Assembly: GCA_024691425.1 (NCBI GenBank)
Contig: JAILNQ010000106.1
Span: forward strand, 1-34,186
Reading direction: 5' to 3'
Origin: Lachnospiraceae bacterium
GTDB taxonomy: Bacteria; Bacillota; Clostridia; Lachnospirales; Lachnospiraceae
DNA: 34,186 nucleotides
Part shown: positions 24,926 through 32,285 of the stretch, piece after piece
How the letters are laid out: each line of letters begins with the position of its first letter
How positions within the stretch are numbered: the stretch's first letter is position 1
Made by a program: the position numbers and the translations under genes
The notes under the pieces: model-generated
Database searches by the model: none
The model's input: the letters and a program-made list of their open reading frames with translations, nothing else
What the model was told of the DNA's origin: nothing

Positions 24926-24954
24926 CATATGTTAGTTTATGCTAACATTGTCAT
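24926..24954 (-). promoter_or_regulatory. Promoter and operator of the downstream feo cluster
   Basis: On the minus strand, ATGACA (24949-24954) and a weak CATATG (24926-24931) are 17 bases apart. Between them lies an inverted repeat, ATGTTAG-N6-CTAACAT (24929-24948), with core TTAG-N6-CTAA at 24932-24945. The same core lies at the same place in the other feo promoter. A bound repressor would block RNA polymerase directly. The half-site resembles DtxR/IdeR-type boxes. Confidence 0.65.
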
Positions 24955-24972
24955 AAAAAAATATTACTTCTC

Positions 24973-25755
24973 TCATCCGAGAGCAACATCCAATGCCATC
25001 ATGAGCGTAAATCCCGTCGCGAACATTATTACGCCGATATTCGTATGTTCGCCTGCCGACATCTCCGGTATAAGCTCCTCTACTACTACATACATCATAG
25101 CGCCTGCCGCAAAGCTTAAAAGATACGGCATCGCCCGAACGATAAGCCCAGCCGCGAGAATGGTGAGCGCCGCACCGACAGGCTCAACCGCGCCCGACAG
25201 AACGCCGTCGAGAAATGCTCTGCCTTTACTCTTGCCCTCGGCGCAAAGAGGCATTGAGATAATGGCTCCCTCAGGGAAATTCTGTATGGCGATTCCGAGC
25301 GCTAACGCCAGCGCGCCGCCTGCCGTAATGGACGCATTTTTAGAGATCAGTCCGGCGTAGACAACACCGACGGCCATTCCTTCAGGGATGTTGTGAAGAG
25401 TGACCGCAAGAACCATCATGGTGGTTTTCTTAAGTCTCGCCTTAGGGCCTTCTGCCTTTTCGGCGTTCATATGAAGATGAGGTGTGACAGAATCGAGCAC
25501 AAGCAGGAAAAGGATTCCGAGCCAGAATCCTGCGCATGCAGGAACAAAGCTCAAACTGCCGAGTCCTTCCGACTGCTCCATCGCCGGTATGATGAGGCTC
25601 CATATCGATGCCGCGACCATAACGCCGCTTGCAAAACCCGTAAGGGCTCTCTGAACCTTTGCACCGAGTCCGTTTTTCAGAAGGAACACGCATGCCGACC
25701 CCAGTGCCGTTCCGGTAAAAGGTATCATTATGCCCATCAGAACTTCTATGCTCAA
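24973..25755 (-). CDS. ZIP-family metal transporter (GufA-like)
   Basis: 260 residues with about eight hydrophobic segments. ZIP importers carry divalent metals such as Zn(II), Fe(II) or Mn(II). Signature helices contain TLHNIPEGMAVGV (HN-x-PEG metal site) and IAIQNFPEGAIIS (QN-x-PEG). A mid-loop with HLHMNAEK may bind metal. The start appears to be TTG (25753-25755) with GAGGTAAG just before it, overlapping the preceding stop; an ATG six codons later is the alternative. It follows the MBL/methyltransferase gene by ten bases and is probably the last gene of the upstream cluster, adding a second metal importer beside FeoB. Confidence 0.93.
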   Translation of the reverse strand: MSIEVLMGIMIPFTGTALGSACVFLLKNGLGAKVQRALTGFASGVMVAASIWSLIIPAMEQSEGLGSLSFVPACAGFWLGILFLLVLDSVTPHLHMNAEKAEGPKARLKKTTMMVLAVTLHNIPEGMAVGVVYAGLISKNASITAGGALALALGIAIQNFPEGAIISMPLCAEGKSKGRAFLDGVLSGAVEPVGAALTILAAGLIVRAMPYLLSFAAGAMMYVVVEELIPEMSAGEHTNIGVIMFATGFTLMMALDVALG

Positions 25756-25765
25756 TAAGCTTACC

Positions 25766-27283
25766 TCATTTCACGCATTTAAAATACACGATCGATCCGT
25801 CCATATGGTATTCAACGTCCGAATAAAGCCTGCGCAGGATATCAAGCAGCTGCTCTCTTGTTGGAAACGGCGGAGAAAACCACCCTTTCTTCGACAGGAT
25901 CCTGTGCACAAGCCAGTCTGTTCTTGCGGATTCTCCTTTGATATAAAAGCACGCTATGAACATCCCGCCCTTCTTGAGAACGCGGTATGTTTCGCGGAAC
26001 GCTCTGTTTTTATCGGGGAAAGCGTGAAACCCGTTCATGCTCATGACGATGCCGCAGCTTTCGTCAGATATCGGAAGATGTGCCACATCCCCCTGCATCA
26101 GAGTGATATGTCCGCAGTTCTTCAGTCTCTGTTCGGCTTTTTTCAGCATGTCCTCGCTATAGTCCAGACACGTGATCTTCGCCGATGTCAGTTTTTTCCA
26201 TTTCTTCTCGGTAAACACCGCAGTTCCGACCGGAACATCAAGTATCGTGCCATCGTAATCATCCGGGATGTACGACAGCACATTCCTTGCCACTTCGTTA
26301 TCATCAGTCCCGCTCCAGAAGAAATCCATATAAGCCCTGCTCAGAAAATTCCCCCGTGTGAGCACAGTATCATAAATGTCCTTCGAGGCATGATATGCCT
26401 CCGTTATCTTATCGGAAACAGGAAGCGCTTTTGCAAGTCTTTCCGTTCTCGCTCTTTTTTCCGTATCGCCTCTTTCATCATATCCGTCATAAGGCGCCAT
26501 AGGATCGTGGGGCTTCTGTTTTCTGAAGCTGTTGCACACTCTGTCCTTGTGGGCAAAAACAAAATCCGGATCGTCCGACCATCCCGTATGGCCCGTTATG
26601 ATCTTAGGTCTGATGCCCCTGTTTCTTATCAGATTCTCAAGTTTTACAAGAGATCTTTTTGCAAGATTGTTATCTTCGGCCAGCGAATTGATGAAACTGT
26701 ACCCGCCGTCGGCTCCGAGCCATATCGTATCACCCGTGAACAGATAGGCATTGTCTATCAGGTAGACCATATGCCCCCACGTATGACCGGGGACAAGGAT
26801 CGCTTCAACCCTGATATCGTCGATATAGAAGACATCTCCATTCCTGAGAAGAGCGCGTTCGTTATCGCACTTTACCATAGGGAGCTTATACAGGCCGAAA
26901 ATCACTCTGCGCCTTTTCTGGCCGGTCATATAGCGATTTTCGATCTCACTTATATAAAGCTTGGCTTTTCTGAAAAGTCCGGCGCTGTCACGCTCCACGG
27001 CGCCTACATGATCCGTGTCCTGATGAGTGATCAGGATATGACGGATAGAGGCGGGATCTATGTCGAGCCACTTCATTTTTTCCTCTAGCCGGTCATAATT
27101 GTAACCCGCATCGATCATTATCGTAGTGCCGTTTTTCGTATAAAAGAATATATTGGCTATCCATTCGCGGACACATGCGACATTGTCATCTATCCACCCT
27201 GTGTTGAGAGGCTTGAATATCTCCTTGCCGCGGTATCCCCACGACATGACTTTCTTTTGAAATTGAGACGCCTTTTTTGACAT
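25766..27283 (-). CDS. Metallo-beta-lactamase-fold hydrolase fused to a SAM methyltransferase
   Basis: 505 residues. Residues of about 25-245 are an MBL-fold domain: ITHQDTDHVG (His87, Asp89, Asp91, His92; HxHxDH with the second His replaced by Asp), PGHTWGHMV (His167), FTGDTIW (Asp185) and TGHTGWS (His232). Residues of about 300-505 are a class I methyltransferase: DGTILDVPVGTAVF, ITCLDYSEDML, GDVAHLPISDESCGIV and LKKGGMFIACFY. The substrate of either half is unknown. The ATG has AAGGGAAA. It sits between the Cys-rich Feo peptide and the ZIP gene, 23 and 10 bases away, so it belongs to the iron operon. The other iron operon also has a methyltransferase, a repeated pairing worth notice. Confidence 0.88.
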   Translation of the reverse strand: MSKKASQFQKKVMSWGYRGKEIFKPLNTGWIDDNVACVREWIANIFFYTKNGTTIMIDAGYNYDRLEEKMKWLDIDPASIRHILITHQDTDHVGAVERDSAGLFRKAKLYISEIENRYMTGQKRRRVIFGLYKLPMVKCDNERALLRNGDVFYIDDIRVEAILVPGHTWGHMVYLIDNAYLFTGDTIWLGADGGYSFINSLAEDNNLAKRSLVKLENLIRNRGIRPKIITGHTGWSDDPDFVFAHKDRVCNSFRKQKPHDPMAPYDGYDERGDTEKRARTERLAKALPVSDKITEAYHASKDIYDTVLTRGNFLSRAYMDFFWSGTDDNEVARNVLSYIPDDYDGTILDVPVGTAVFTEKKWKKLTSAKITCLDYSEDMLKKAEQRLKNCGHITLMQGDVAHLPISDESCGIVMSMNGFHAFPDKNRAFRETYRVLKKGGMFIACFYIKGESARTDWLVHRILSKKGWFSPPFPTREQLLDILRRLYSDVEYHMDGSIVYFKCVK

Positions 27284-27306
27284 GGCTATTTCCCTTTAGC
27301 GGCCAG

Positions 27307-27492
27307 TCACCGCCCGCGGTTCTCCTTCCTGTTGCAGGAAGCGCACAGACCGCAGTGCGCGCAGTTCCCGCCACAGGAAGATATCCCGTTCTTTTTGTCT
27401 TTTATCATTTTAAAGATCACGGCTGTCACTACGGCTATGAGGACCGCCGAAACAACTATCGTCCCAAGATTTGCCGTTATCCATGCAATCAT
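27307..27492 (-). CDS. FeoB-associated Cys-rich membrane protein
   Basis: 61 residues. A single membrane helix lies at about 8-28, then a basic stretch and a cysteine cluster CGGNCAHCGLCASC (Cys40, 44, 47, 50, 53). This matches the small FeoB-associated Cys-rich proteins found after feoB in Clostridia, thought to help iron transfer. The ATG has AAGGAG. It lies 25 bases after feoB. Confidence 0.9.
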   Translation of the reverse strand: MIAWITANLGTIVVSAVLIAVVTAVIFKMIKDKKNGISSCGGNCAHCGLCASCNRKENRGR

Positions 27493-27517
27493 CCGTTATC
27501 TCCTTTTTTGATGCACG

Positions 27518-29926
27518 TTACGGATTGGCAGATACTGCCATCGTAAGCTTGTCTGCTTCTTTATACTTCTTGAAGAACAGCATGTAGATCATCACTGCAA
27601 GTGCTGCAAAAGCTACTATCAGTCCAAGAATGTTCACGTTACCAGTGAACAGACCGCCAAACTGGTTGATCATTAAAGCAATGATGTATGCGAATCCGCA
27701 CTGATAACCGATCGCGAACCATGTCCACTTCGGATTGTTCATCTCACGCTTTATTGCACCGATAGCTGCAAAGCAAGGTGCGCACAGAAGATTGAACACC
27801 AGGAACGAGAATCCCGTCACGCTCGTGAATGCCGCCGCAAGAGACTGCCACGCAGTAAGCTCTCCACCTCCGTACAGAATACCCATTGTACCGACAATGT
27901 TCTCCTTTGCGACAAGGCCGGTGATAGATGCGACCGCCGCCTGCCAGTTGCCCCATCCGAGAGGGATGAAGATCCATGCTATGGCGCTTCCGATCCTTGC
28001 AAGTATCGAAAGGTCGAGTTCGTCATCGGCAAGCATCCTGAAGCCGTCGGATGTGAATCCGAAGTAGCTTGTGAACCATACAACTATCGTGGAAAGGAGT
28101 ATGATCGTTCCGGCTTTCTTGATGAATGACCATCCACGCTCCCACATTGATCTCAGGACATTTCCGAGCGTCGGCATATGATATGCGGGAAGCTCCATTA
28201 CGAAAGGAGCAGGATCGCCCGCGAACATTTTTGTCTTCTTAAGCATTATACCCGAAATTACGATGGCTGCCATCCCTATAAAGTATGCGGATGTCGATAC
28301 CCAAGCGGATCCGCCGAAAATCGCTCCTGCTATCATCGCGATGAACGGAACCTTTGCTCCGCAGGGGATGAATGTCGTTGTCATGATCGTCATACGGCGA
28401 TCTCTTTCATTCTCAATAGTACGGCTTGCCATTACTCCGGGAACGCCGCAGCCCACGCCGATGAGCATCGGGATGAATGATTTTCCTGAAAGACCGAATC
28501 TTCTGAACACACGGTCAAGGACAAATGCGATCCTTGCCATGTAGCCGCACGCCTCAAGGAACGCGAGCATCAGGAACAGGACAAGCATCTGAGGTACAAA
28601 TCCGAGAACCGCACCTACGCCGGCGACTATACCGTCAAGAATAAGTCCCTTGAGCCAATCAGCTGCACCGACTGCATCAAGACCTGACTCCACGAGAGCG
28701 GGAATTCCGGGAATCCATGTGCCGTACTCTGCAGGATCTGGCTCCTCACCGATCTCCTCGAGCGTCTTTACGGCCTCCTCATAATCTTCTATGCTCGCCG
28801 TCTCTTCAGATGTCTCAAGAGTTTCCTCATCCTCTACGGAATACGTGAATTCACCTGTTGGTTCAAAGCCGTTTTCTTCAACATACGCATCATATCCGTC
28901 TACGATCGCGGATGCATCGCCGAATCTCTCTGCGATCTCTCCATAACCTCCGTCATTTCCGAAAAGATGGAATCCGTCTCCGAAAATGCAGTCATTTGTA
29001 AAATCAGTTGCCGGAGCTCCGACGCCTACCATAGCTACCCAGTAAACTATGAACATGACCGCGGCAAAAATGATAAGACCGAGGAACCTGTTAGTAACGA
29101 TCTTGTCGATCTTATCGGAAGTCGTGAGCGCTCCCGCATTTTTCTTTTTGTAACATGACTTTATTACTTCTGCAATATATACATAGCGTTCATTGGTGAT
29201 AATGGATTCTGCATCATCATCAAGTTCCTTTTCGGCCGCCGCTATATCGTTTTCTATATGTGAAAGCTTGTCGGCTGGAATACTGAGCTTCGCCATGACT
29301 TTATCATCACGCTCGAACACCTTTATCGCATACCATCTCTGCTGTTCTTCAGGCATGTCATGAACAACCGCTTCCTCTATGTGCGCTATCGCATGCTCTA
29401 CGGGGCCTGAGAAAGTATGCTGCGGAACCGTTTTTGTTCCCCTTGCTGCTTTTATCGCCTCTTCAGCGGCTTCAAGCACGCCCTCTCCTTTGAGCGCTGA
29501 TATCTCCGTAACTTTACAGCCGAGCTGTCTGGACAGTTCGTCGATATTAATCTTATCACCGTTCTTCCTGACCACGTCGATCATGTTGACGGCAACCACG
29601 ACCGGTATGCCGAGCTCTGTGAGCTGTGTCGTAAGGTACAGATTTCTCTCAAGATTCATTCCGTCTATGATGTTCAGTATTGCATCGGGACGCTCGCCTA
29701 TAAGGTAGTTCCTGGCGACCACTTCCTCCAGCGTATAAGGGGAAAGTGAATATATTCCCGGCAGGTCAGTGATCGTAACATCATCATGCTTTTTAAGTTT
29801 TCCTTCTTTCTTTTCCACGGTAACGCCCGGCCAGTTTCCGACGAACTGATTGGAGCCGGTGAGCGTGTTGAACAGTGTTGTCTTTCCGCTGTTCGGATTT
29901 CCCGCTAGTGCGATAGTAAGACTCAT
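27518..29926 (-). CDS. feoB: FeoB ferrous iron transporter with acidic extracytoplasmic loop
   Basis: 802 residues, longer than the usual 650-780. The G domain has GNPNSGKTT (about 9-17), QFVGNWPGVTVEK, TDLPGIYSLSP and VAVNMIDV (G4). The membrane part carries LGFVPQMLVLF, LEACGYMARIAFV, GVGCGVPGVMASRT and FIPCGAKVPF, the standard gate motifs. Between the first membrane helix (about 281-300) and the next (about 428) is an enlarged loop, strongly acidic from about 330 to 400 (VEDEETLETSEE, TLEEIGEEPDPAEY), which should face outside. It may attract cations. AGGATGAG precedes the ATG. It follows two feoA genes in the same direction and is the main FeoB by motif conservation. Confidence 0.96.
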   Translation of the reverse strand: MSLTIALAGNPNSGKTTLFNTLTGSNQFVGNWPGVTVEKKEGKLKKHDDVTITDLPGIYSLSPYTLEEVVARNYLIGERPDAILNIIDGMNLERNLYLTTQLTELGIPVVVAVNMIDVVRKNGDKINIDELSRQLGCKVTEISALKGEGVLEAAEEAIKAARGTKTVPQHTFSGPVEHAIAHIEEAVVHDMPEEQQRWYAIKVFERDDKVMAKLSIPADKLSHIENDIAAAEKELDDDAESIITNERYVYIAEVIKSCYKKKNAGALTTSDKIDKIVTNRFLGLIIFAAVMFIVYWVAMVGVGAPATDFTNDCIFGDGFHLFGNDGGYGEIAERFGDASAIVDGYDAYVEENGFEPTGEFTYSVEDEETLETSEETASIEDYEEAVKTLEEIGEEPDPAEYGTWIPGIPALVESGLDAVGAADWLKGLILDGIVAGVGAVLGFVPQMLVLFLMLAFLEACGYMARIAFVLDRVFRRFGLSGKSFIPMLIGVGCGVPGVMASRTIENERDRRMTIMTTTFIPCGAKVPFIAMIAGAIFGGSAWVSTSAYFIGMAAIVISGIMLKKTKMFAGDPAPFVMELPAYHMPTLGNVLRSMWERGWSFIKKAGTIILLSTIVVWFTSYFGFTSDGFRMLADDELDLSILARIGSAIAWIFIPLGWGNWQAAVASITGLVAKENIVGTMGILYGGGELTAWQSLAAAFTSVTGFSFLVFNLLCAPCFAAIGAIKREMNNPKWTWFAIGYQCGFAYIIALMINQFGGLFTGNVNILGLIVAFAALAVMIYMLFFKKYKEADKLTMAVSANP

Positions 29927-29973
29927 TTTTCTCTCATCCTTTCTGTTTTCTGATCATTGATTCATAACAGGCT

Positions 29974-30195
29974 TCATTTGACCTCGATCATTTCTGCATC
30001 CGCTTTACGGATGGAAAGCTCATAGTTCCTTACATTCACTTCGATCGGATCGCCGAGCGGCGCAACCTTGCGGACAAACACTTCCGTGTTCTTCGTGATC
30101 CCCATATCCATGATCCTGCGTTTTACCGCTCCCTCGCCGTGAAGTTTGACTACTGTAGCCGTTTCTCCGATTTTTAAATCTCTTAATGTTTTCAC
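29974..30195 (-). CDS. feoA: FeoA-family protein (second of the upstream cluster)
   Basis: 73 residues, SH3-like FeoA: MKTLRDLKIGETATVVKLHG, RRIMDMGITKNTEVFVRKVAPLGDP, and NYELSIRKADAEMIEV. This is the more canonical FeoA of the two. The start is GTG (30193-30195) with a strong AAGGAGGAGCG. Gap of 47 bases to feoB and 32 bases from the previous feoA. Confidence 0.95.
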   Translation of the reverse strand: MKTLRDLKIGETATVVKLHGEGAVKRRIMDMGITKNTEVFVRKVAPLGDPIEVNVRNYELSIRKADAEMIEVK

Positions 30196-30227
30196 TTATC
30201 GCTCCTCCTTCTGTTTCATATATACAC

Positions 30228-30440
30228 TTAAACCATTATCTTTCTGGCAAGCTCATCACTGACGGCGACCCGGCTTTCCTTCACCTTTACTATCAGATTC
30301 GTGCCGAGAGAGCTTACAATGCTCACTTCTCCTCCGACATTGAATCCGAGATCCTCAAGATGCTTTTTGACCTCTGGGCTTCCGCCGATCCTTTTGATTA
30401 TCATAGGCTCTTCTTTTTCTGCAAAAACAAGCGGCATCAT
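30228..30440 (-). CDS. feoA: FeoA-family protein (first of the upstream cluster)
   Basis: 70 residues. SH3-like: EVKKHLEDLGFNVGGEVSIVSSLGTNLIVKVKESRVAVSDELARKI. It begins with two ATG codons in tandem; AGGAGGA lies before them. First gene after the promoter with three operator copies. Paired FeoA proteins before FeoB are common in Clostridia. Confidence 0.92.
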   Translation of the reverse strand: MMPLVFAEKEEPMIIKRIGGSPEVKKHLEDLGFNVGGEVSIVSSLGTNLIVKVKESRVAVSDELARKIMV

Positions 30441-30466
30441 ACTGTTCCTCCTGTGTATTCTTGTTG

Positions 30467-30480
30467 TTAGCTCTTGCTAA
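30467..30480. promoter_or_regulatory. Operator copy A of the upstream feo cluster
   Basis: TTAGCTCTTGCTAA, an imperfect inverted repeat with the TTAG-N6-CTAA core. It lies in the leader, 27 bases before the first feoA ATG. Confidence 0.6.
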
Positions 30481-30498
30481 CCTGTAGGCATAAGAAAA

Positions 30499-30516
30499 GG
30501 TTAGCGTACCCTAACC
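30499..30516. promoter_or_regulatory. Operator copy B of the upstream feo cluster
   Basis: GGTTAGCGTACCCTAACC, core TTAG-N6-CTAA at 30501-30514, one mismatch from a perfect 18-base palindrome. It lies at the expected transcription start, centred 30 bases from copy C and 34 bases from copy A. Confidence 0.7.
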
Positions 30517-30523
30517 GATACCA

Positions 30524-30552
30524 AGTATAGTTAGCGTACGCTAATATGTCAA
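30524..30552 (-). promoter_or_regulatory. Promoter and operator copy C of the upstream feo cluster
   Basis: On the minus strand a perfect TTGACA (30547-30552) and TATACT (30524-30529) are 17 bases apart. The spacer contains a perfect palindrome TTAGCGTACGCTAA (30531-30544). A strong promoter that a dimeric repressor could cover fully. Confidence 0.82.
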
Positions 30553-30582
30553 GCATTTTCTTTATATTTTGTTTTTACGGGT

Positions 30583-31305
30583 TTATTTCCACGGTCTTGC
30601 TTGGCCGATCCAACCGTTTTCTTTCCAGTACTTATAGTCGGTATACTCGCTATCCTGTTTCCCGAGGCTCGTCTGGAGCATCCTTACGGCGTAGAACTTT
30701 GCTTTCACCGCAAGATCTGTATGACCGGGTCTGCTGTAATCGATGGCACGCATTTTTATTGCTTCGCTAGTAAGCCTCTTTTTGAAAGACGCTTTCTTCT
30801 TTTCATCGATCTTATTCCAGTCGATATCCGCCATTAGTTTGAATGTGATAACCCTGATCGAAGAGATGCCCCACCATGAAAGACTGTCCTTGATATCCTT
30901 TGCTGTGGACTTTCCGCCTGCGCCGAGGCACTGGGTGATGATCACCGCATGCTTTCCGAACATCTCCTTTGCAGGACGATGCGGCATCCAGCGATAGCCG
31001 AAGTGATCCAGCATGGTCTTCATAGCGCCGGTAGCATGGAACACATAGGCAGGGGACGTAAACACAAGCAGATCAGCTTCAAGCAAAGACTTCTCGATCT
31101 TCTGAACATACTCTGCATCTTTGCAGAGATGCTCATCTTTTAGGAAACACGCCGTACATCCCACGCAGAAGTTCGGGCAATCCTTAGGAAGATAATACTC
31201 CGTGATCGTTGCATCATCTCTGAAACTCTCTAAGAACATTTCTTTCATTCTGTATGTCACACCATGTTTTTCGGTCCCATTGATCACTGTTATCTTCATT
31301 TTCAT
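30583..31305 (-). CDS. Flavodoxin-fold NAD(P)H-dependent oxidoreductase with Cys cluster
   Basis: 240 residues. An FMN-binding flavodoxin fold begins ITVINGTEKHGVTYRM (phosphate loop), with FTSPAYVFHATGAMKTMLDH typical of the FMN_red/iron-sulfur flavoprotein family. Five Cys at 43, 47, 50, 53 and 61 (CPNFCVGCTACF and then LCKD) may hold a cluster or disulfides. Its electron acceptor is unknown. The start ATG overlaps the TetR stop by four bases, so the pair is one operon. It may be a redox enzyme induced by the TetR ligand. No terminator is visible before the feo promoter downstream. Confidence 0.85.
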   Translation of the reverse strand: MKMKITVINGTEKHGVTYRMKEMFLESFRDDATITEYYLPKDCPNFCVGCTACFLKDEHLCKDAEYVQKIEKSLLEADLLVFTSPAYVFHATGAMKTMLDHFGYRWMPHRPAKEMFGKHAVIITQCLGAGGKSTAKDIKDSLSWWGISSIRVITFKLMADIDWNKIDEKKKASFKKRLTSEAIKMRAIDYSRPGHTDLAVKAKFYAVRMLQTSLGKQDSEYTDYKYWKENGWIGQARPWK

Positions 31306-31961
31306 CTTCCTCGGTGATTTTTCTTTATCTGCTTCCGGTCGATTTTTGTATCTCTGGCATATAGTCTGTTAAACTGTCTGATATGCGCCTCCATTGTTTT
31401 GCGCGCCTCCGCCTCACGTTCCGGTTCACGGTCGCATATGGTAAGCAGAAAATAGATCGGCGCATAGAAATGCAATGTCATGATTTCAACGTTCTCCGCC
31501 TGCAGAACACCTGACGAAACCATCAGGCCGAAAAGCATTCCCTGATAGGAAAGCGGATCATCCACATACTGTTTCGTATAAGCCGCAGCTAGTTTCCTGT
31601 CATGAAACTGTTCGATGGTGAGCATTTTACGGAAACGTCTTGTGCAGTCATCGTGCAGGAAATACTGAAACAGATCGTTCCCGAGAGCGATCAGCTGCTC
31701 TTCCGATATATGCTTATATATTTCCGCATCCGCTGCAGCGTCCGATCCGCTGATCTGCAGGGAACCCGCCTCCTCCAGAAAGCGCCTGTCCATCTCTTCA
31801 ATGATCGCATCGAAGATAGCCTGCTTGTTCTTATAATGCTTATAAAGGGACGGCGCCTTAATACCTACCCTCTCGGCAATATCCGCAACAAAAACATTTG
31901 CATATCCCTTTTCGGAAAAAAGCGTCAAAGCTTCATCCAGTATTCTGTGTTTGGTATCCAT
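31302..31961 (-). CDS. TetR-family transcriptional repressor
   Basis: 219 residues. The N-terminal helix-turn-helix is typical: ILDEALTLFSEKGYANVFVADIAERVGIKAPSLYKHYKNKQAIFD compressed over residues 7-51, with SLYKHYKNK as recognition region. The C-terminal ligand domain is not assignable. It probably represses its own operon, including the flavoprotein gene, through the two palindromes just upstream. The start ATG has AAGGGAT. Confidence 0.93.
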   Translation of the reverse strand: MDTKHRILDEALTLFSEKGYANVFVADIAERVGIKAPSLYKHYKNKQAIFDAIIEEMDRRFLEEAGSLQISGSDAAADAEIYKHISEEQLIALGNDLFQYFLHDDCTRRFRKMLTIEQFHDRKLAAAYTKQYVDDPLSYQGMLFGLMVSSGVLQAENVEIMTLHFYAPIYFLLTICDREPEREAEARKTMEAHIRQFNRLYARDTKIDRKQIKKNHRGR

Positions 31962-32009
31962 TTATTATCCCTTCTTTATGCTGTTTCGGACAACCGGTCT
32001 GCGTTCGAT

Positions 32010-32027
32010 GGCTAATTTTGATTAGCC
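32010..32027. promoter_or_regulatory. TetR operator 2
   Basis: GGCTAATTTTGATTAGCC, an inverted repeat with arms GGCTAAT and ATTAGCC, placed at the expected transcription start of the tetR operon. Arms match those of operator 1. Confidence 0.65.
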
Positions 32028-32029
32028 TT

Positions 32030-32058
32030 ATTATAAGCTAATTCGAATTAGCCGTCAA
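32030..32058 (-). promoter_or_regulatory. Promoter and operator 1 of the tetR operon
   Basis: On the minus strand TTGACG (32053-32058) and a perfect TATAAT (32030-32035) are 17 bases apart. The spacer is filled by a perfect 16-base palindrome, GCTAATTCGAATTAGC (32037-32052). With operator 2 this suggests tight autoregulation. Confidence 0.8.
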
Positions 32059-32062
32059 GAAA

Positions 32063-32167
32063 TTATTCATTCAGTGATGGAGCAGCAAAAAAAGAAGAGG
32101 AAAAATCCTGTTTAAAAGCCTTTGCTTCCGACTCATATTCCTTTATAGGTCTTTTCAGTGTTATCAT
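32063..32167 (-). pseudogene. Truncated GNAT acetyltransferase fragment
   Basis: A 34-codon reading, MITLKRPIKEYESEAKAFKQ followed by DFSSSFF, resembles the first residues of GNAT-family acetyltransferases, which continue for about 130 more residues. Here it stops right before the TetR promoter. A good AGGAG site precedes the ATG, so a short peptide may still be made. It looks like a remnant left after a deletion. The 118 bases upstream (32168-32285) hold nothing recognised. Confidence 0.5.
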
Positions 32168-32285
32168 TTCGTATCTCCTGTCAATTGTCTTTTTATATTG
32201 TCTGCAACAGAGCGGAAAACCTTCGGTTTCATCGGTATGATCCTGCTCCACATCCGGACCCCTTGATAAGAATAAAGGATTGTGT

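Noticed and set aside
25730-27088. A 452-codon open reading on the plus strand opposite the MBL/methyltransferase gene
   Set aside because: It has no ribosome binding site, no recognisable domain, and a His/Arg/Phe-rich composition expected from reading a real gene in reverse.
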